DNA of 64,000 nucleotides from NCBI GenBank assembly GCA_019119025.1, contig DWXV01000055.1, positions 1 to 64,000 on the forward strand, in the 5' to 3' direction. The stretch is from Candidatus Allofournierella excrementigallinarum. GTDB lineage: Bacteria; Bacillota; Clostridia; Oscillospirales; Ruminococcaceae. This document shows, one piece after another, positions 31,789 through 40,891 of this stretch. The position numbers and the translations under genes were made by a program. Under the pieces are notes generated by a model. It saw only the letters and a list, made by a program, of their open reading frames with translations. It did no database searches and was not told the DNA's origin. Each line of letters opens with the position of its first letter. The stretch's first letter is position 1.

Positions 31789-33582
31789 TCACCACTGGTA
31801 GCGCAGGTCCGCATAGCCCGCGCCGGGGTCAAGGCCGAGGCTTTCCAAAAAGGCGCGGCTGGCGTCGTCCTGAGTGCAGAACACCACAAAATCGTATTCC
31901 CGGGCCTGTTCCTCCGTCAGCTCGGTGCAAAAGCCCACCGAGGGGCTGTAGAGCGCATAGCGCACCACATAGCGCTCGTGCCAGGTGTCCAGCCCCATGC
32001 CCTCCACATACATCAGGTAGGAAGCGCCCTCCGGCAGGCCGTACTGCTCTTTCAGGCCCAGCCAGTAGTTCTGGCGGGCGGAGGCGGAGGCCGGCCGGGC
32101 GGAATACCACAGGCGGGAGAAGCTGCCGTGGGCCCCGGTGATGCCGAAGGAGAAGAGGGCCAGCGCGCCGCAGAGGGCGAAGGCCTGCCACTGGCGCGCC
32201 GTGGCGGGAACAAGACCCCGCAGGCGGCCCGCGTCTTCCAGCGCGGGCTCCAGATACACCAGCGCCAGCACGATGGCCGCAGCGGGCAGGCACTCGAACC
32301 AGCTGGCGGCATAGCGGCGGATGCTGGCGATGGCCAGCATCTCGTCGGTGTTCATGCTGAACAGGTAGGTCCCGGCCAGCGCCGCCACATAGACGGCGGT
32401 GGAACTCGCCCAGGCGGCGGCGTAGCCCGCCGCGGCCCGCCAGCGCATGGCTTTGAACAGCGCCAGAACGAGGCAGGTCAGCAGAAAGACGGCGGAGAAG
32501 AGATGGAGCCGCAACACCGACGGGTCGGAGACAAGGAACCAGAAACTGCGGAATTTTTCCCAGAAGGCGGCGATGTCCTCGGGGGTCTTTCCGCCCAGCT
32601 GCCCGGCGTAGGCCGAGAGCGAGGCGGCGTGCTTGCTGCTTGCGGCGTCCACAAACACCAGCGCCACGTGGGCCTGCCACAGCCACCAGGTGAGGGCCGG
32701 GGCGGCCAGGGGCAGGGCGGCGAGACCGGCGGTTTTGAGGCTGCGGTTCTGCCCGGCCCGCGCCAGCAGCACCATCAGCGGGATGGCGCCCAGCGCCACA
32801 AAAAACATGCCGCTGTTTTTCAAGATGGCCAGAAAGCAGAGCACCGGCAGCGACGCCGCCAAAGCGCGCTTCGGCTCGCGGCGCAGCGCCGCGGTGACGG
32901 CCCACGCCCCGGCCGTGAGGGCGGTGAGCATTCCGTCCACCCGCAGTTCCCGCCAGGCAATGCTCACCACCGCCATGTAGACGCCGTAGCCCAGCACCGC
33001 CGCGCCGGCGTACCACCGCTTTCTGCACAGCGGCGCGAAGGCCAAAATGGCCGCCAGGAACAAAAGGCTCTGGGCAAAGAGCATGCTGCCGTCGGAAAAG
33101 CCGACGAGATCGCACACCACCTTGATCCACAGGGTGGCCGCGGGAGGATAGTCCACGAATTCCACCATCGTGTCCGCCATGTTGGGCAGCCGCCCCTCGG
33201 TGACCACGGTCTTGGCGGCGATGGCCCAGTGGGCCAGTTCGTCGTGGTTGTCGATCACACGGCCCCGCTCCAGCAGCAGGGTGGCCCCCGCCGCCGCCAA
33301 AAACAGCGCCATGGAAACGCAGACGAAGGGGCGCAGCGCCTGCCATTTTTCCCGCACAAGGCAGCCGATGGCCAGCGCCGGGCCCGCCAGATAAAGGGCC
33401 AGCTGCACCGGCCAGATCACGTTGAGCAGCCCCGCGGCATACATGACCATCCCCGCGCCGCACATGGTCGCCAACGGGGTAATGGCGGCGGGCAGCTTCG
33501 CCTTGCGGCACAGCCACAGGCACCAGCAGCCAAGCCAGGCGAAAAAGGCCCCGCTGCGCAGCACCAGAAACATCGTATGCAA
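31789..33582 (-). CDS. Large GT-C-like membrane protein
   Basis: About 598 residues with roughly twelve membrane helices and a soluble C-terminal part (about 500-598). The first large loop has N-HDELAHWAIAAKTVVTEGRLPN followed by YPPAATLW, the acidic and aromatic pattern seen in ArnT/PMT-like GT-C enzymes that use polyprenyl-phosphate sugars. I take a TTG at 33582 as start because AAAGGAGGG is eight bases upstream; an ATG at 33573 is a close alternative. The gene sits between a secreted protein gene and a CD1247-type gene. It could modify surface glycans or proteins. Family certainty is moderate and the substrate unknown. Confidence 0.72.
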   Translation of the reverse strand: MHTMFLVLRSGAFFAWLGCWCLWLCRKAKLPAAITPLATMCGAGMVMYAAGLLNVIWPVQLALYLAGPALAIGCLVREKWQALRPFVCVSMALFLAAAGATLLLERGRVIDNHDELAHWAIAAKTVVTEGRLPNMADTMVEFVDYPPAATLWIKVVCDLVGFSDGSMLFAQSLLFLAAILAFAPLCRKRWYAGAAVLGYGVYMAVVSIAWRELRVDGMLTALTAGAWAVTAALRREPKRALAASLPVLCFLAILKNSGMFFVALGAIPLMVLLARAGQNRSLKTAGLAALPLAAPALTWWLWQAHVALVFVDAASSKHAASLSAYAGQLGGKTPEDIAAFWEKFRSFWFLVSDPSVLRLHLFSAVFLLTCLVLALFKAMRWRAAAGYAAAWASSTAVYVAALAGTYLFSMNTDEMLAIASIRRYAASWFECLPAAAIVLALVYLEPALEDAGRLRGLVPATARQWQAFALCGALALFSFGITGAHGSFSRLWYSARPASASARQNYWLGLKEQYGLPEGASYLMYVEGMGLDTWHERYVVRYALYSPSVGFCTELTEEQAREYDFVVFCTQDDASRAFLESLGLDPGAGYADLRYQW

Positions 33583-33612
33583 CCTTTTTTCCCTCCTTTT
33601 GGGCAAAATGAT

Positions 33613-33656
33613 AAAGGCGGGCGCGGCCTCCCTTAGAGGTGGCTGGACCCGCCTTT
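33613..33656 (-). terminator. Terminator after the CD1247-type gene
   Basis: Minus strand AAAGGCGGG ... CCCGCCTTT forms a long imperfect stem followed by ATCATTTT. A second GC hairpin (GGGCC-type, about 33657-33675) lies just upstream. Confidence 0.7.
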
Positions 33657-33685
33657 CGGCCCTTTTTGGGGGCCCGTGTCAAAAT

Positions 33686-34138
33686 TTATTCTTCCTCGGG
33701 GGCGTCGCAGTCGGTGCAGCCTTCGCACTCGCCGTCGCACTCGGTGAACTCGATGTCGAACTCAGCGCCGCAGTTGGGGCAGCTGATCTTCTCGTTGAAG
33801 AGGGTGTCTTCGTCCACCACGGTCACGGCGCCGCAGTTGGGGCAGGTGAGCTCATACTCCACCTCGGCCTCCAGCTCGCCGTCGTCCTCGCCGTCCTCTT
33901 CCTCGTCCTCCATGTCGTCGCCGTAGACATACTCTTCCAGCTCGTCCATGTCCTCGTCCATGGCGTCCAGCTCGTCGTAGACCTGGTCCAGATCGCTGTC
34001 CAGGTCGGTGACGGTGTCGCACAGCTCGGCCAGCAGCTCGTACATGGCCTTGAGCACCTTGCCCTCTTTGGTCTCTTCGCTGATCTCCAGGCCCTCCATC
34101 AGGCCCTTCAGATAGGCGGCTCTCTCGTTCAGTTCCAT
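33686..34138 (-). CDS. CD1247-type acidic zinc-ribbon protein
   Basis: 150 residues. The N-terminal helix (ERAAYLKGLMEGLEISEETKEGKVLKAMYELL) matches the CD1247 N-terminal domain found in Clostridia. A very acidic stretch (about 55-95) is followed by a zinc ribbon with C-P-N-C-G ... C-P-N-C-G, and an extra cysteine cluster C-DGECEGCTDC near the end. The function is unknown. The small size, acidity and ribbon suggest a nucleic-acid- or protein-binding adaptor. TAGGAGGAA precedes the ATG at 34138. It follows efp after the efp terminator, so it may depend on read-through or an unseen promoter. Confidence 0.82.
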   Translation of the reverse strand: MELNERAAYLKGLMEGLEISEETKEGKVLKAMYELLAELCDTVTDLDSDLDQVYDELDAMDEDMDELEEYVYGDDMEDEEEDGEDDGELEAEVEYELTCPNCGAVTVVDEDTLFNEKISCPNCGAEFDIEFTECDGECEGCTDCDAPEEE

Positions 34139-34167
34139 AGGGATGTTCCTCCTATTATTGCAGATTT

Positions 34168-34205
34168 GAAATGAAAAGCCGGGCGGCGGCACTGCCGCCG
34201 CCCGG
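34168..34205 (-). terminator. efp terminator
   Basis: Minus strand CCGGGCGGCGGC and GCCGCCGCCCGG form a 12-bp stem with a 3-nt loop, followed by CTTTTCATTT. Confidence 0.9.
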
Positions 34206-34225
34206 GGCTGCTCGCATTGCTTGGC

Positions 34226-34783
34226 TCAGGCGCGCTCCATATACTCGCCGGTGCGGGTGTCGATGCGGATCTTGTCGCCCTCGTTGATGAACAGGGGCAC
34301 GCGGATCTCGGCGCCGGTCTCCAGCTTGGCGGGCTTCAGGGTGTTGGTGGCGGTGTTGCCCTTGAAGCCGGGCTCGGTCTCGGTGACTTCCAGCACAACA
34401 AAGTTGGGAGCCTCGATGCCGAACACGTTGCCCTTGTAGCTCAGCACCTTGACCATCTCGTTCTCCTTGACGAACTTGAAGGCGTCGCCCAGGTCCTTTT
34501 CGTTGATGGGCACCTGCTCGTAGGTCTCCATGTCCATGAAGTAGTACAGGCCGCCGTCGTTGTAGCTGTACTGCATCTCACGCCGCTCGATGAACGCGGT
34601 GGGGAACTTGGCGCTGGGGTTGTAGCTGGTCTCGGTGACGGCGCCGGTGATGACGTTCTTGGTCTTGGTGCGCACGAAGGCGGCGCCCTTGCCGGGCTTC
34701 ACATGCTGGAACTCAACCACCTGCAGCACCTTGCCGTCCTCTTCAAAGGTAACGCCGTTGCGGAAATCGCCTGCAGAAATCAT
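34226..34783 (-). CDS. efp: Elongation factor P
   Basis: 185 residues in three beta-barrel domains. Domain I has the family start [39 protein letters not shown], in which the loop lysine (K of PGKG) is the residue modified in many bacteria; domains II and III follow with [19 protein letters not shown] and [39 protein letters not shown] helps stalled ribosomes make Pro-Pro bonds. GGAGG precedes the ATG, and a strong promoter lies about 60 bp upstream. It is transcribed alone with its own terminator. Confidence 0.98.
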   Translation of the reverse strand: MISAGDFRNGVTFEEDGKVLQVVEFQHVKPGKGAAFVRTKTKNVITGAVTETSYNPSAKFPTAFIERREMQYSYNDGGLYYFMDMETYEQVPINEKDLGDAFKFVKENEMVKVLSYKGNVFGIEAPNFVVLEVTETEPGFKGNTATNTLKPAKLETGAEIRVPLFINEGDKIRIDTRTGEYMERA

Positions 34784-34841
34784 AAAGGATCCTCCATACT
34801 TTTTATAATCTCAAAGCTGAACCTTTGACATATCCGTAAAT

Positions 34842-34870
34842 ATTTTACCCTACGAGCGGCTGTTTTGCAA
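34842..34870 (-). promoter_or_regulatory. efp promoter
   Basis: Minus strand TTGCAA (34865-34870), a 17-bp spacer and TAAAAT (34842-34847). Confidence 0.85.
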
Positions 34871-34898
34871 CCCTTTTGTGGCAAAAAGCCGCGTTCGG

Positions 34899-35759
34899 TC
34901 AGCCTTCGCCAAGGCTCTGATAATACCGTTTCATCGCCGCCGCGTCCTCCGCCTGGGTGCCGGCGGACTCGCAGACGATCACCGGGGCCAGCCGGCGCTG
35001 AAAGAGAAGCTCCAGCAGCGGCTCGAAGGGCGGGCCGAACACCGTGTCGGCAAAGGTGAGGTGGCGCTTTTCGCCCCCGGTGGTGTACTCGATGCGGCTG
35101 AAGTGGGCGTGGAAGCTCACCGCCCGCTCGTCCCCCAGTTCCTGGGCCATGCGGTCCAGGATGAAGGCGTACTGCTCTTTCCCCTTGATCCAGCCGCCGT
35201 CCCTCGCGTTCAGGTGGCCGAAGTCGATGCAGGGGGTGATGCGTTTATCCACTTTGCACAGGGCCAGCACCTCGTCCAGGGTGCCCAGCTGGCCCGCCTT
35301 GCCCATGGTCTCGGGGCACAGGGTGATGTCCTCAAAACCCGCCTCGTCCAGCGCCGCCTGCATGCGGGCCATGGTGTCCATCGCTTTTTTCAGCGCTTCT
35401 TCCCGGCTCTGCCTGCCGCAGCTGCCGGGGTGAAAGACGACCCGCCGGCCGCCCAGGGCGCGCACCGCGGCGGCGCTTTGCAGGATGTAGCTGACGCTGT
35501 TCAGCCGCTTTTCCTCCTCCATGCTGCTCATGGAGATGTAGTAGGGGGCATGGAGGCTGAAATAGATGCCGCGGGCTTCGGCCCCTTTTCGGATGGCCTG
35601 TGCCAGCTGCGCCCCCAGGCGCACGCCCCGGCCGCACTGGTACTCGAAGGCGTCCAGGCCCATGGCGGCGGTATACTGAGGCACCTGGGCGCTGGACTTG
35701 TAGCCCATGGCCTTGAAGCTCTCGCTGGCGCCGGCGGTGCCGAAGAGAGGCGTGTTCAC
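34899..35759 (-). CDS. Endonuclease IV-like (AP endonuclease family 2) protein
   Basis: 286 residues with the TIM-barrel pattern of endonuclease IV: SLHAPYYISMSS, VVFHPGS, LCPETMGKAGQLG, PCIDFGHLNAR, SFHAHFSRIEYT and a final VICESAG, covering most of the zinc-binding His, Glu and Asp positions. The family cuts DNA at abasic sites, although some Clostridia members of similar length are less well understood. The start is a GTG at 35759 that overlaps the yqeG stop (GTGA), with GGGGGG about ten bases upstream. The two genes are therefore translationally coupled. Confidence 0.85.
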   Translation of the reverse strand: MNTPLFGTAGASESFKAMGYKSSAQVPQYTAAMGLDAFEYQCGRGVRLGAQLAQAIRKGAEARGIYFSLHAPYYISMSSMEEEKRLNSVSYILQSAAAVRALGGRRVVFHPGSCGRQSREEALKKAMDTMARMQAALDEAGFEDITLCPETMGKAGQLGTLDEVLALCKVDKRITPCIDFGHLNARDGGWIKGKEQYAFILDRMAQELGDERAVSFHAHFSRIEYTTGGEKRHLTFADTVFGPPFEPLLELLFQRRLAPVIVCESAGTQAEDAAAMKRYYQSLGEG

Positions 35760-36265
35760 AGCAGTTTGCCCCCCTTCTGATAGTAGCGGCGCAGGAAGGG
35801 CCGTTCCAGCTTGCGCTTGAGCTGGATGTCCCTGCGGGCAGCCCCGCCCCGGGGCGACACCACCAGCGCCGGGATGCCGAAGAAGCTGGCGGCCAGCCGG
35901 TCGGTGAACAGCTGGTCGCCCACGATGGCCATGCGGGCCCGGGGCACGCCGAAGCGGCGGCGGGCGGCGGCAAGGCCGAAGGTGAGGGGCTTGCAGGCCA
36001 TGGAGACAAAGGGCAGCCCCAGCCGGGCGGCAAAGGGGGCCACCCGGTTTTTGGTGTTGTTGCTGACGATCATCAGCTTGAGGCCGGCGGCGCGCATCCT
36101 GCCCAGCCACTGCTCCACCTCGGCGTCCAGCTGCTGGCTGCCGTGGGCGGTGAGGGTGTCGTCCACATCCAGCACCAGCGCATCGACGCCCTTTTCCTTC
36201 AAAAAGGCGGGGGTGATGGCGCTGACGCTGGAAAAAAGATATTCCGGTGTGATGAGCATGGGCAT
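35756..36265 (-). CDS. yqeG: YqeG-family HAD-IIIA phosphatase
   Basis: 169 residues of the haloacid dehalogenase superfamily. Motif I is LDVDDTL, motif II is V-SNN and motif IV includes VGDQLFTDRLAA. YqeG proteins are conserved in Firmicutes beside shikimate, ribosome-assembly and nadD genes; their substrate is not firmly known. The first ATG (36265) has AAGGAGG four to five bases upstream and a second ATG (36259) about ten, so either could be used. It overlaps the endonuclease IV-like gene by 4 bp and follows the rpsU terminator. Confidence 0.92.
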   Translation of the reverse strand: MPMLITPEYLFSSVSAITPAFLKEKGVDALVLDVDDTLTAHGSQQLDAEVEQWLGRMRAAGLKLMIVSNNTKNRVAPFAARLGLPFVSMACKPLTFGLAAARRRFGVPRARMAIVGDQLFTDRLAASFFGIPALVVSPRGGAARRDIQLKRKLERPFLRRYYQKGGKLL

Positions 36266-36283
36266 GCGCCCTCCTTCATAGTC

Positions 36284-36325
36284 TCGGAAAAAACGAAAAC
36301 GGGCGGGCCCCTGGTGGGCCCGCCC
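36284..36325 (-). terminator. rpsU terminator
   Basis: Minus strand GGGCGGGCCC and GGGCCCGCCC form a 10-bp stem with a 5-nt loop, followed by GTTTTCGTTTTTT. Confidence 0.88.
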
Positions 36326-36367
36326 GGACGCTTGGTGCGTTGTCAGCCGGTGAACCGGCGCCGCCGC

Positions 36368-36544
36368 TTACTTATACTTGCGCTTGCGGGCAGCTTCGGA
36401 CTTCTTCTTGCGGCGCACGGAGGGCTTCTCATACGCCTCGCGCTTGCGAACTTCCGCCAACACGCCGCTGCGCGCGGTGGAACGCTTAAAGCGGCGCAGG
36501 GCGCTTTCCAGCGACTCGCCGTCCTTGACACGAACTTCCGACAT
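36368..36544 (-). CDS. rpsU: 30S ribosomal protein S21
   Basis: 58 residues, extremely basic, beginning [11 protein letters not shown] and containing ALRRFKR and [17 protein letters not shown], the standard bS21 pattern. It sits on the small subunit near the anti-Shine-Dalgarno region and helps mRNA binding. GGGAGGGAAG precedes the ATG. It has its own near-consensus promoter and a strong terminator, and here follows leuS rather than lying beside yqeY, its usual Firmicutes partner. Confidence 0.97.
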   Translation of the reverse strand: MSEVRVKDGESLESALRRFKRSTARSGVLAEVRKREAYEKPSVRRKKKSEAARKRKYK

Positions 36545-36616
36545 CTTACTTCCCTCCCTTGGACCTGAGGCAGGAGTTTTGCCGGGCCTTTGAAAGCAAA
36601 GTACCCAACATACCCG

Positions 36617-36646
36617 ATTATACTATGCCTCAGAGGATTCTGTCAA
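36617..36646 (-). promoter_or_regulatory. rpsU promoter
   Basis: Minus strand TTGACA (36641-36646), an 18-bp spacer and TATAAT (36617-36622), both perfect hexamers. One of the strongest promoters in the window. Confidence 0.92.
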
Positions 36647-36693
36647 CCGGAAATTCCACCCCGGAGGGGGGTTTCCCGATCGTTCACAAAGTT

Positions 36694-39108
36694 TTAACCT
36701 TTTACCACCAGGTTGACCAGTTTGCCGGGCACGGCGATCTCCTTCACCAGGGCCTTGCCTTCCAGCAGGGCGGCCACTTCGGGGGCGGCCTTCACGGCGG
36801 CCAGGGTGGCGGCGGCGTCCAGGCCGGCGGCCAGGGCAAGGCGCGCCTTGGGCTTGCCGTTCAGCTGCACCAGCACCTCCACGGTGCTCTCGACGCACTT
36901 GGCCTCGTCGTAAACGGGCCAGGCGGCGTGAGCGATCTGGCCCTCAAAGCCGCAGCGCTGCCACAGCTCCTCGGTGATGTGGGGGGCAAAGGGGTTCAGC
37001 AGCACCAGCAGGGCGCCGAACTCGCCGCGGGTGACGCCGCCGGCGGCGTAGAAGTCGTTCACCAGGCTCATCATGGCCGCGATGGCGGTGTTGTGCTTGA
37101 GCACCTCGATGTCCTCGCCCACCTTCTTGATGGTGCGGTGGAGATCGCCCTCCAGCTCGGGGCGGTAGCCCTCGCCGGGCAGGATCCGGTCCGCAAGGCC
37201 CCAGACCCGGTCCAGAAAGCGCTTGCAGCCCTTGATGGACTGGGTGGACCAGGGAGCGGCCTTCTCAAAGTCGCCGATGAACATCTCATACAGGCGCAGG
37301 GTGTCGGCGCCATACTCGTTCACCACGTCGTCGGGGTTGATGACGTTGCCGCGGCTCTTGGACATCTTCTCGCCGTTCTCGCCCAGGATCATGCCATGGC
37401 TGGTGCGCTTTTTATAGGGCTCGCTGGTGGGCACCACGCCGATGTCGTAGAGGAACTTGTGCCAGAACCGGCTGTAGAGCAGGTGCAGGGTGGTGTGCTC
37501 CATGCCGCCGTTGTACCAGTCCACCGGGCCCCAGTACTCCACGGCCTCGCGGCTCACGGGGGCGGTGTCGCAGTGGGGGTCCATATAGCGCAGGAAGTAC
37601 CAGCTGGAACCCGCCCACTGGGGCATGGTGTCGGTCTCCCGCTTGGCCGCCCCGCCGCACTTCGGGCAGGTGGTGTTCACCCACTCCTGGTGGCGGGCCA
37701 GGGGGCTCTCGCCCTCGGGGCCGGGCTCAAAGTCGGTGATCTCGGGCAGGCGCAGGGGCAGCTCGCTCTCGGGCAGGGGCTGCCAGCCGCAGTGGGGGCA
37801 GTAGACCATGGGGATGGGTTCGCCCCAGTAGCGCTGGCGGCTGAACACCCAGTCGCGCAGCTTGAAGTTGACCTTGGCGCGGCCTTTGCCGTTTTCCTCC
37901 AGCCAGGCGGTGATGGCCTTCTTGGCCTGGTCCACCGTCATGCCGGTGAGGAAGCCGCTGTTCACCATCACGCCGGTGGCGCAGTCGGTGAAGGCTTCCT
38001 TTTCCACGTCGCCGCCGGCCACCACCTCGACGATGGGCAGGCCGAAGGCCCTGGCAAAGTCGTAGTCGCGGGTGTCATGGGCGGGCACGGCCATGATGGC
38101 GCCGGTGCCGTAGGTGGCCAGCACGTAGTCGGAGATGAATATGGGGATCTCAGCGTCGTTCACCGGGTTGACGCCCTTCACGCCCTCCAGCTGCACGCCG
38201 GTCTTGTCCTTGGCAAGCTCGGTGCGCTCGAAATCGCTCTTGCGGGCGGCCTCGGCCTGGTAGGCGCGCACGGCGCCGGCGTTGGTGATGGCGCCGTTTT
38301 CCAGCCACTGTTTCACCAGGGCGTGCTCGGGGGCCAGCACCATGTAAGTAGCGCCGAAAAGGGTGTCCGGCCGGGTGGTGTAGACCACCAGGTCGTCGCC
38401 GGTGGTGGCCTTGAAGGTGACCTCCGCGCCGTGGCTGCGGCCGATCCAGTTCTTCTGCTGGGTGACCACGCGGTCGATGAAGTCCAGGCCGTCCAGATCG
38501 TCGATGAGGCGGTCGGCGTAGGCGGTGATCTTCAGCATCCACTGGCTCTTGACCTTGTGGACCACTTCGCCGCCGCAGCGCTCGCAGCAGCCGTTGACCA
38601 CTTCCTCGTTGGCCAGCACCACCTTGCAGCCGGTGCACCAGTTGACGTTCATTTCCTTTTTGTAGGCAAGGCCGTGCTTATACAGCTGCAGGAAGATCCA
38701 CTGGGTCCAGCGGTAGTACTCGGGGTCGGTGGTGTTGATCTCCCGGTCCCAGTCGAAGGACAGGCCCAGGGCCTGCAGCTGGCTTTTGAAGCGGGCCACG
38801 TTGTTCTTGGTGACCACTTCCGGGTGGATGTGGTTCTTCATGGCGAAGTTCTCGGTGGGCAGGCCGAAGGCGTCCCACCCCATGGGGTAGAGCACGTTGT
38901 AGCCGCAAAGGCGCTTTTTGCGGGCCACGATGTCCAGCGCGGTGTAACTGCGGGGATGGCCCACATGCAGGCCCTGCCCGCTGGGATAGGGAAACTCCAC
39001 CAGAGCGTAGAACTTGGGTTTCGAGCGGTCGATTTTGGCGGCGAAGGTCTTTTCGTCCGCCCAGATCTTCTGCCACTTGCTCTCAACGGCCTTGAAATCG
39101 TATTTCAC
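36694..39108 (-). CDS. leuS: Leucyl-tRNA synthetase
   Basis: 804 residues. A class I synthetase with the HIGH motif as H-V-G-H (about residue 48), a zinc/CP1 editing insertion containing [18 protein letters not shown], and the KMSKS motif intact near residue 580, followed by the anticodon-binding helical bundle. The C terminus NLVVKG is the usual bacterial end. The start is a GTG at 39108 with GGAG about ten bases upstream. It lies 58 bp after rsfS with no visible promoter between, so it may belong to the long housekeeping transcription unit. No T-box is seen upstream, in contrast to pheST. Confidence 0.98.
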   Translation of the reverse strand: MKYDFKAVESKWQKIWADEKTFAAKIDRSKPKFYALVEFPYPSGQGLHVGHPRSYTALDIVARKKRLCGYNVLYPMGWDAFGLPTENFAMKNHIHPEVVTKNNVARFKSQLQALGLSFDWDREINTTDPEYYRWTQWIFLQLYKHGLAYKKEMNVNWCTGCKVVLANEEVVNGCCERCGGEVVHKVKSQWMLKITAYADRLIDDLDGLDFIDRVVTQQKNWIGRSHGAEVTFKATTGDDLVVYTTRPDTLFGATYMVLAPEHALVKQWLENGAITNAGAVRAYQAEAARKSDFERTELAKDKTGVQLEGVKGVNPVNDAEIPIFISDYVLATYGTGAIMAVPAHDTRDYDFARAFGLPIVEVVAGGDVEKEAFTDCATGVMVNSGFLTGMTVDQAKKAITAWLEENGKGRAKVNFKLRDWVFSRQRYWGEPIPMVYCPHCGWQPLPESELPLRLPEITDFEPGPEGESPLARHQEWVNTTCPKCGGAAKRETDTMPQWAGSSWYFLRYMDPHCDTAPVSREAVEYWGPVDWYNGGMEHTTLHLLYSRFWHKFLYDIGVVPTSEPYKKRTSHGMILGENGEKMSKSRGNVINPDDVVNEYGADTLRLYEMFIGDFEKAAPWSTQSIKGCKRFLDRVWGLADRILPGEGYRPELEGDLHRTIKKVGEDIEVLKHNTAIAAMMSLVNDFYAAGGVTRGEFGALLVLLNPFAPHITEELWQRCGFEGQIAHAAWPVYDEAKCVESTVEVLVQLNGKPKARLALAAGLDAAATLAAVKAAPEVAALLEGKALVKEIAVPGKLVNLVVKG

Positions 39109-39166
39109 CTGACATCAACTCCAGAAATTGATTTGTTTCAAACGGCGGCGGGCAGGCCGCGCCGGT

Positions 39167-39535
39167 TCACTGCGCTTGGGGCTCGTCCTCCCCGAGCTTC
39201 ACGTCCACCGGCTCGGCGTCGGCCCACAGGTGCTCCAGGTCGTAGAAGCTGCGGGCCTCGGGGTAGAACACGTGCACGATGACTTCGCCATAGTCCAAAA
39301 GGATCCAGTTCTTGGCGTCGTAGCCCTCGGTGCGCAGGGCTTTGACGCCCTGCTCGCCCAGCTGGAACTCCACCTCTTCGGCCAGGCTTTTCACATGGGT
39401 GGAGGAGGTGCCGGTGGCGATGACGAAGTAATCGGCAAGCACGGTGAGGTCCCGCACCTTGAGCACCTTCACATCGGAGGCTTTTTTCCGGTCCAGCACT
39501 TTGGCGATGGCGGTGGCAAGCTGCAAACTTTCCAT
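39167..39535 (-). CDS. rsfS: Ribosome silencing factor RsfS
   Basis: 122 residues matching the RsfS/YbeB family: K-DVKVLKVRDLTVLADYFVIATGTSSTHVKSLAEEVE and the EGYDAKNWILLDYGEVIVHVFYPEARSFYDLEHLW core. It binds uL14 on the large ribosomal subunit and blocks subunit joining in slow growth. GAAAGGAG precedes the ATG. The order nadD-yqeK-(lcp)-rsfS is the well-known Firmicutes arrangement. Confidence 0.97.
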   Translation of the reverse strand: MESLQLATAIAKVLDRKKASDVKVLKVRDLTVLADYFVIATGTSSTHVKSLAEEVEFQLGEQGVKALRTEGYDAKNWILLDYGEVIVHVFYPEARSFYDLEHLWADAEPVDVKLGEDEPQAQ

Positions 39536-39585
39536 TGGGTTCTCCTTTCGCCGGCCCCGGGCCGGCTGTTGTTGGTGATGGGGGA

Positions 39586-40875
39586 TCAGCCGGCGGCCTG
39601 GCCGGTCTCGGCCTCGGTGTCCAGCTGGCCCATGTACTGCACGTTGGGGTCGGTGGACTCGCCCACGGTGGCAAGGGTGGGAACGTCCAGCTGGTCCACC
39701 GGGCCGCCGTAGGTGCGGAAATACTCGTTCAGCAGGTCGGTGGTCTTGGCCACGTCGCAGATCAGATGGGACTGATCGTTATAGCGCTGGGCGGCGGAGT
39801 AGGTGGGCAGTTTGCACATCATGATGTTGGCGCTGTCCACCTTCAAAAAGCTCACGCCCATGCTGATGAGCTCGTCCATGGGGATGTTGGTCTCCACATA
39901 CTTGAGGGCCACCGGGGCCAGCTTTGCCAGGTCCCACACGGTGGCGGTGCGGATGCGGGCGAAAAGGCCCTGGTAGAAGTAGCGCTGCATGTCCAGCCGG
40001 GCGATGTCCGCCTGGGCGTAGTTGCGGTTGCGCACGAAGAACTCGGCGGCCTCGCCGTCCAGGTTGCGGTAGCCCTGCTCCAGGGTGCTTCCCTTGTAAG
40101 AGATGTCCTTGGGGATGTAGACCTCGATGCCGCCGAAGAGGTCCACGATCTCCTTGAGGCTCTGCATGTCGATGGTGACGTAGTAGTCCACCGGCAGCTT
40201 GTACTGCTCGTAGATCAGTTCCATCAGGCTGCCGATGCCGTCGTTGTGCAGGGCCACGGCGTTGATCTTGCCGGTGTTGCCGTGCTTGTATTCCTCGCCG
40301 GGGTAGGTGTCGCGGGGGATCTGGAGCATGTTGATCTTGTGGTTGGCAACGTCAAAATTGACATACATGATCATGTCGGTCATGCCGTCGTTGGAGCCGT
40401 CGCCGGAGTAGGCGCGGCCCTCCTCGTAGTCGATGCCGCACACCAGCACGTTCACCACATCGCCCTTGTACTCGGTGGGGGTGTTGATGATCTCGTTGAT
40501 GGTGGGATTGCCGCCTTCGGGGCTGATGGAGCGCACCACCCACTGGTAGAGGCCGAAGAGGCCGACGGCCAGCACGCCGAAGAAGCAGCACAGGCTGATG
40601 AGCACGGTTTTGAGCACGCCGCGCTTTTTCTTGCGGCGGCGGGGCGCCGGGGCGTGGGCGGCTGCAGGCCGGGAGGCGGTGCGCCCGGAAGAGGAAGCCG
40701 CCGGAGAGGGCGCGCGATAGACGTTGCGCGCCGCGCCGGAAGAGGAGGCGGAAGAAGCGCCGCTGCGGTTGATCTTGCGCCCGGTGGAAGAACCGGTGCT
40801 GCTGCGGGACGTGCCCGACGCGCCGTGGGACGCGGAAGAAGTGTTGAGTTTTCTGTGCTGATGGGAATCGTTCAT
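39586..40875 (-). CDS. LytR-CpsA-Psr (LCP) family wall-glycan ligase
   Basis: 429 residues. A cytoplasmic N-terminal segment of about 80 residues is rich in Ser, Arg and Ala and looks disordered. It ends in R-RRKKKRG and is followed by one membrane helix (about 88-110). The extracellular LCP domain (about 135-390) has VLVCGID, DGMTDMIMYVNFD, MLQIPRDTY, INAVALHNDGI and V-N-RNY-QADIARL-MQRYF, including the arginines that hold the polyprenyl-pyrophosphate. These enzymes attach teichoic acids or capsular glycans to peptidoglycan. GGAGG precedes the ATG at 40875. It sits between yqeK and rsfS, as LCP genes do in several Clostridia. Confidence 0.92.
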   Translation of the reverse strand: MNDSHQHRKLNTSSASHGASGTSRSSTGSSTGRKINRSGASSASSSGAARNVYRAPSPAASSSGRTASRPAAAHAPAPRRRKKKRGVLKTVLISLCCFFGVLAVGLFGLYQWVVRSISPEGGNPTINEIINTPTEYKGDVVNVLVCGIDYEEGRAYSGDGSNDGMTDMIMYVNFDVANHKINMLQIPRDTYPGEEYKHGNTGKINAVALHNDGIGSLMELIYEQYKLPVDYYVTIDMQSLKEIVDLFGGIEVYIPKDISYKGSTLEQGYRNLDGEAAEFFVRNRNYAQADIARLDMQRYFYQGLFARIRTATVWDLAKLAPVALKYVETNIPMDELISMGVSFLKVDSANIMMCKLPTYSAAQRYNDQSHLICDVAKTTDLLNEYFRTYGGPVDQLDVPTLATVGESTDPNVQYMGQLDTEAETGQAAG

Positions 40876-40891
40876 GGGGCAAACCTCCGTT

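Noticed and set aside
39109-39166. Possible T-box or other leader before leuS
   Set aside because: Only 58 bp separate rsfS and leuS, with no GGTGGTACC-type sequence.
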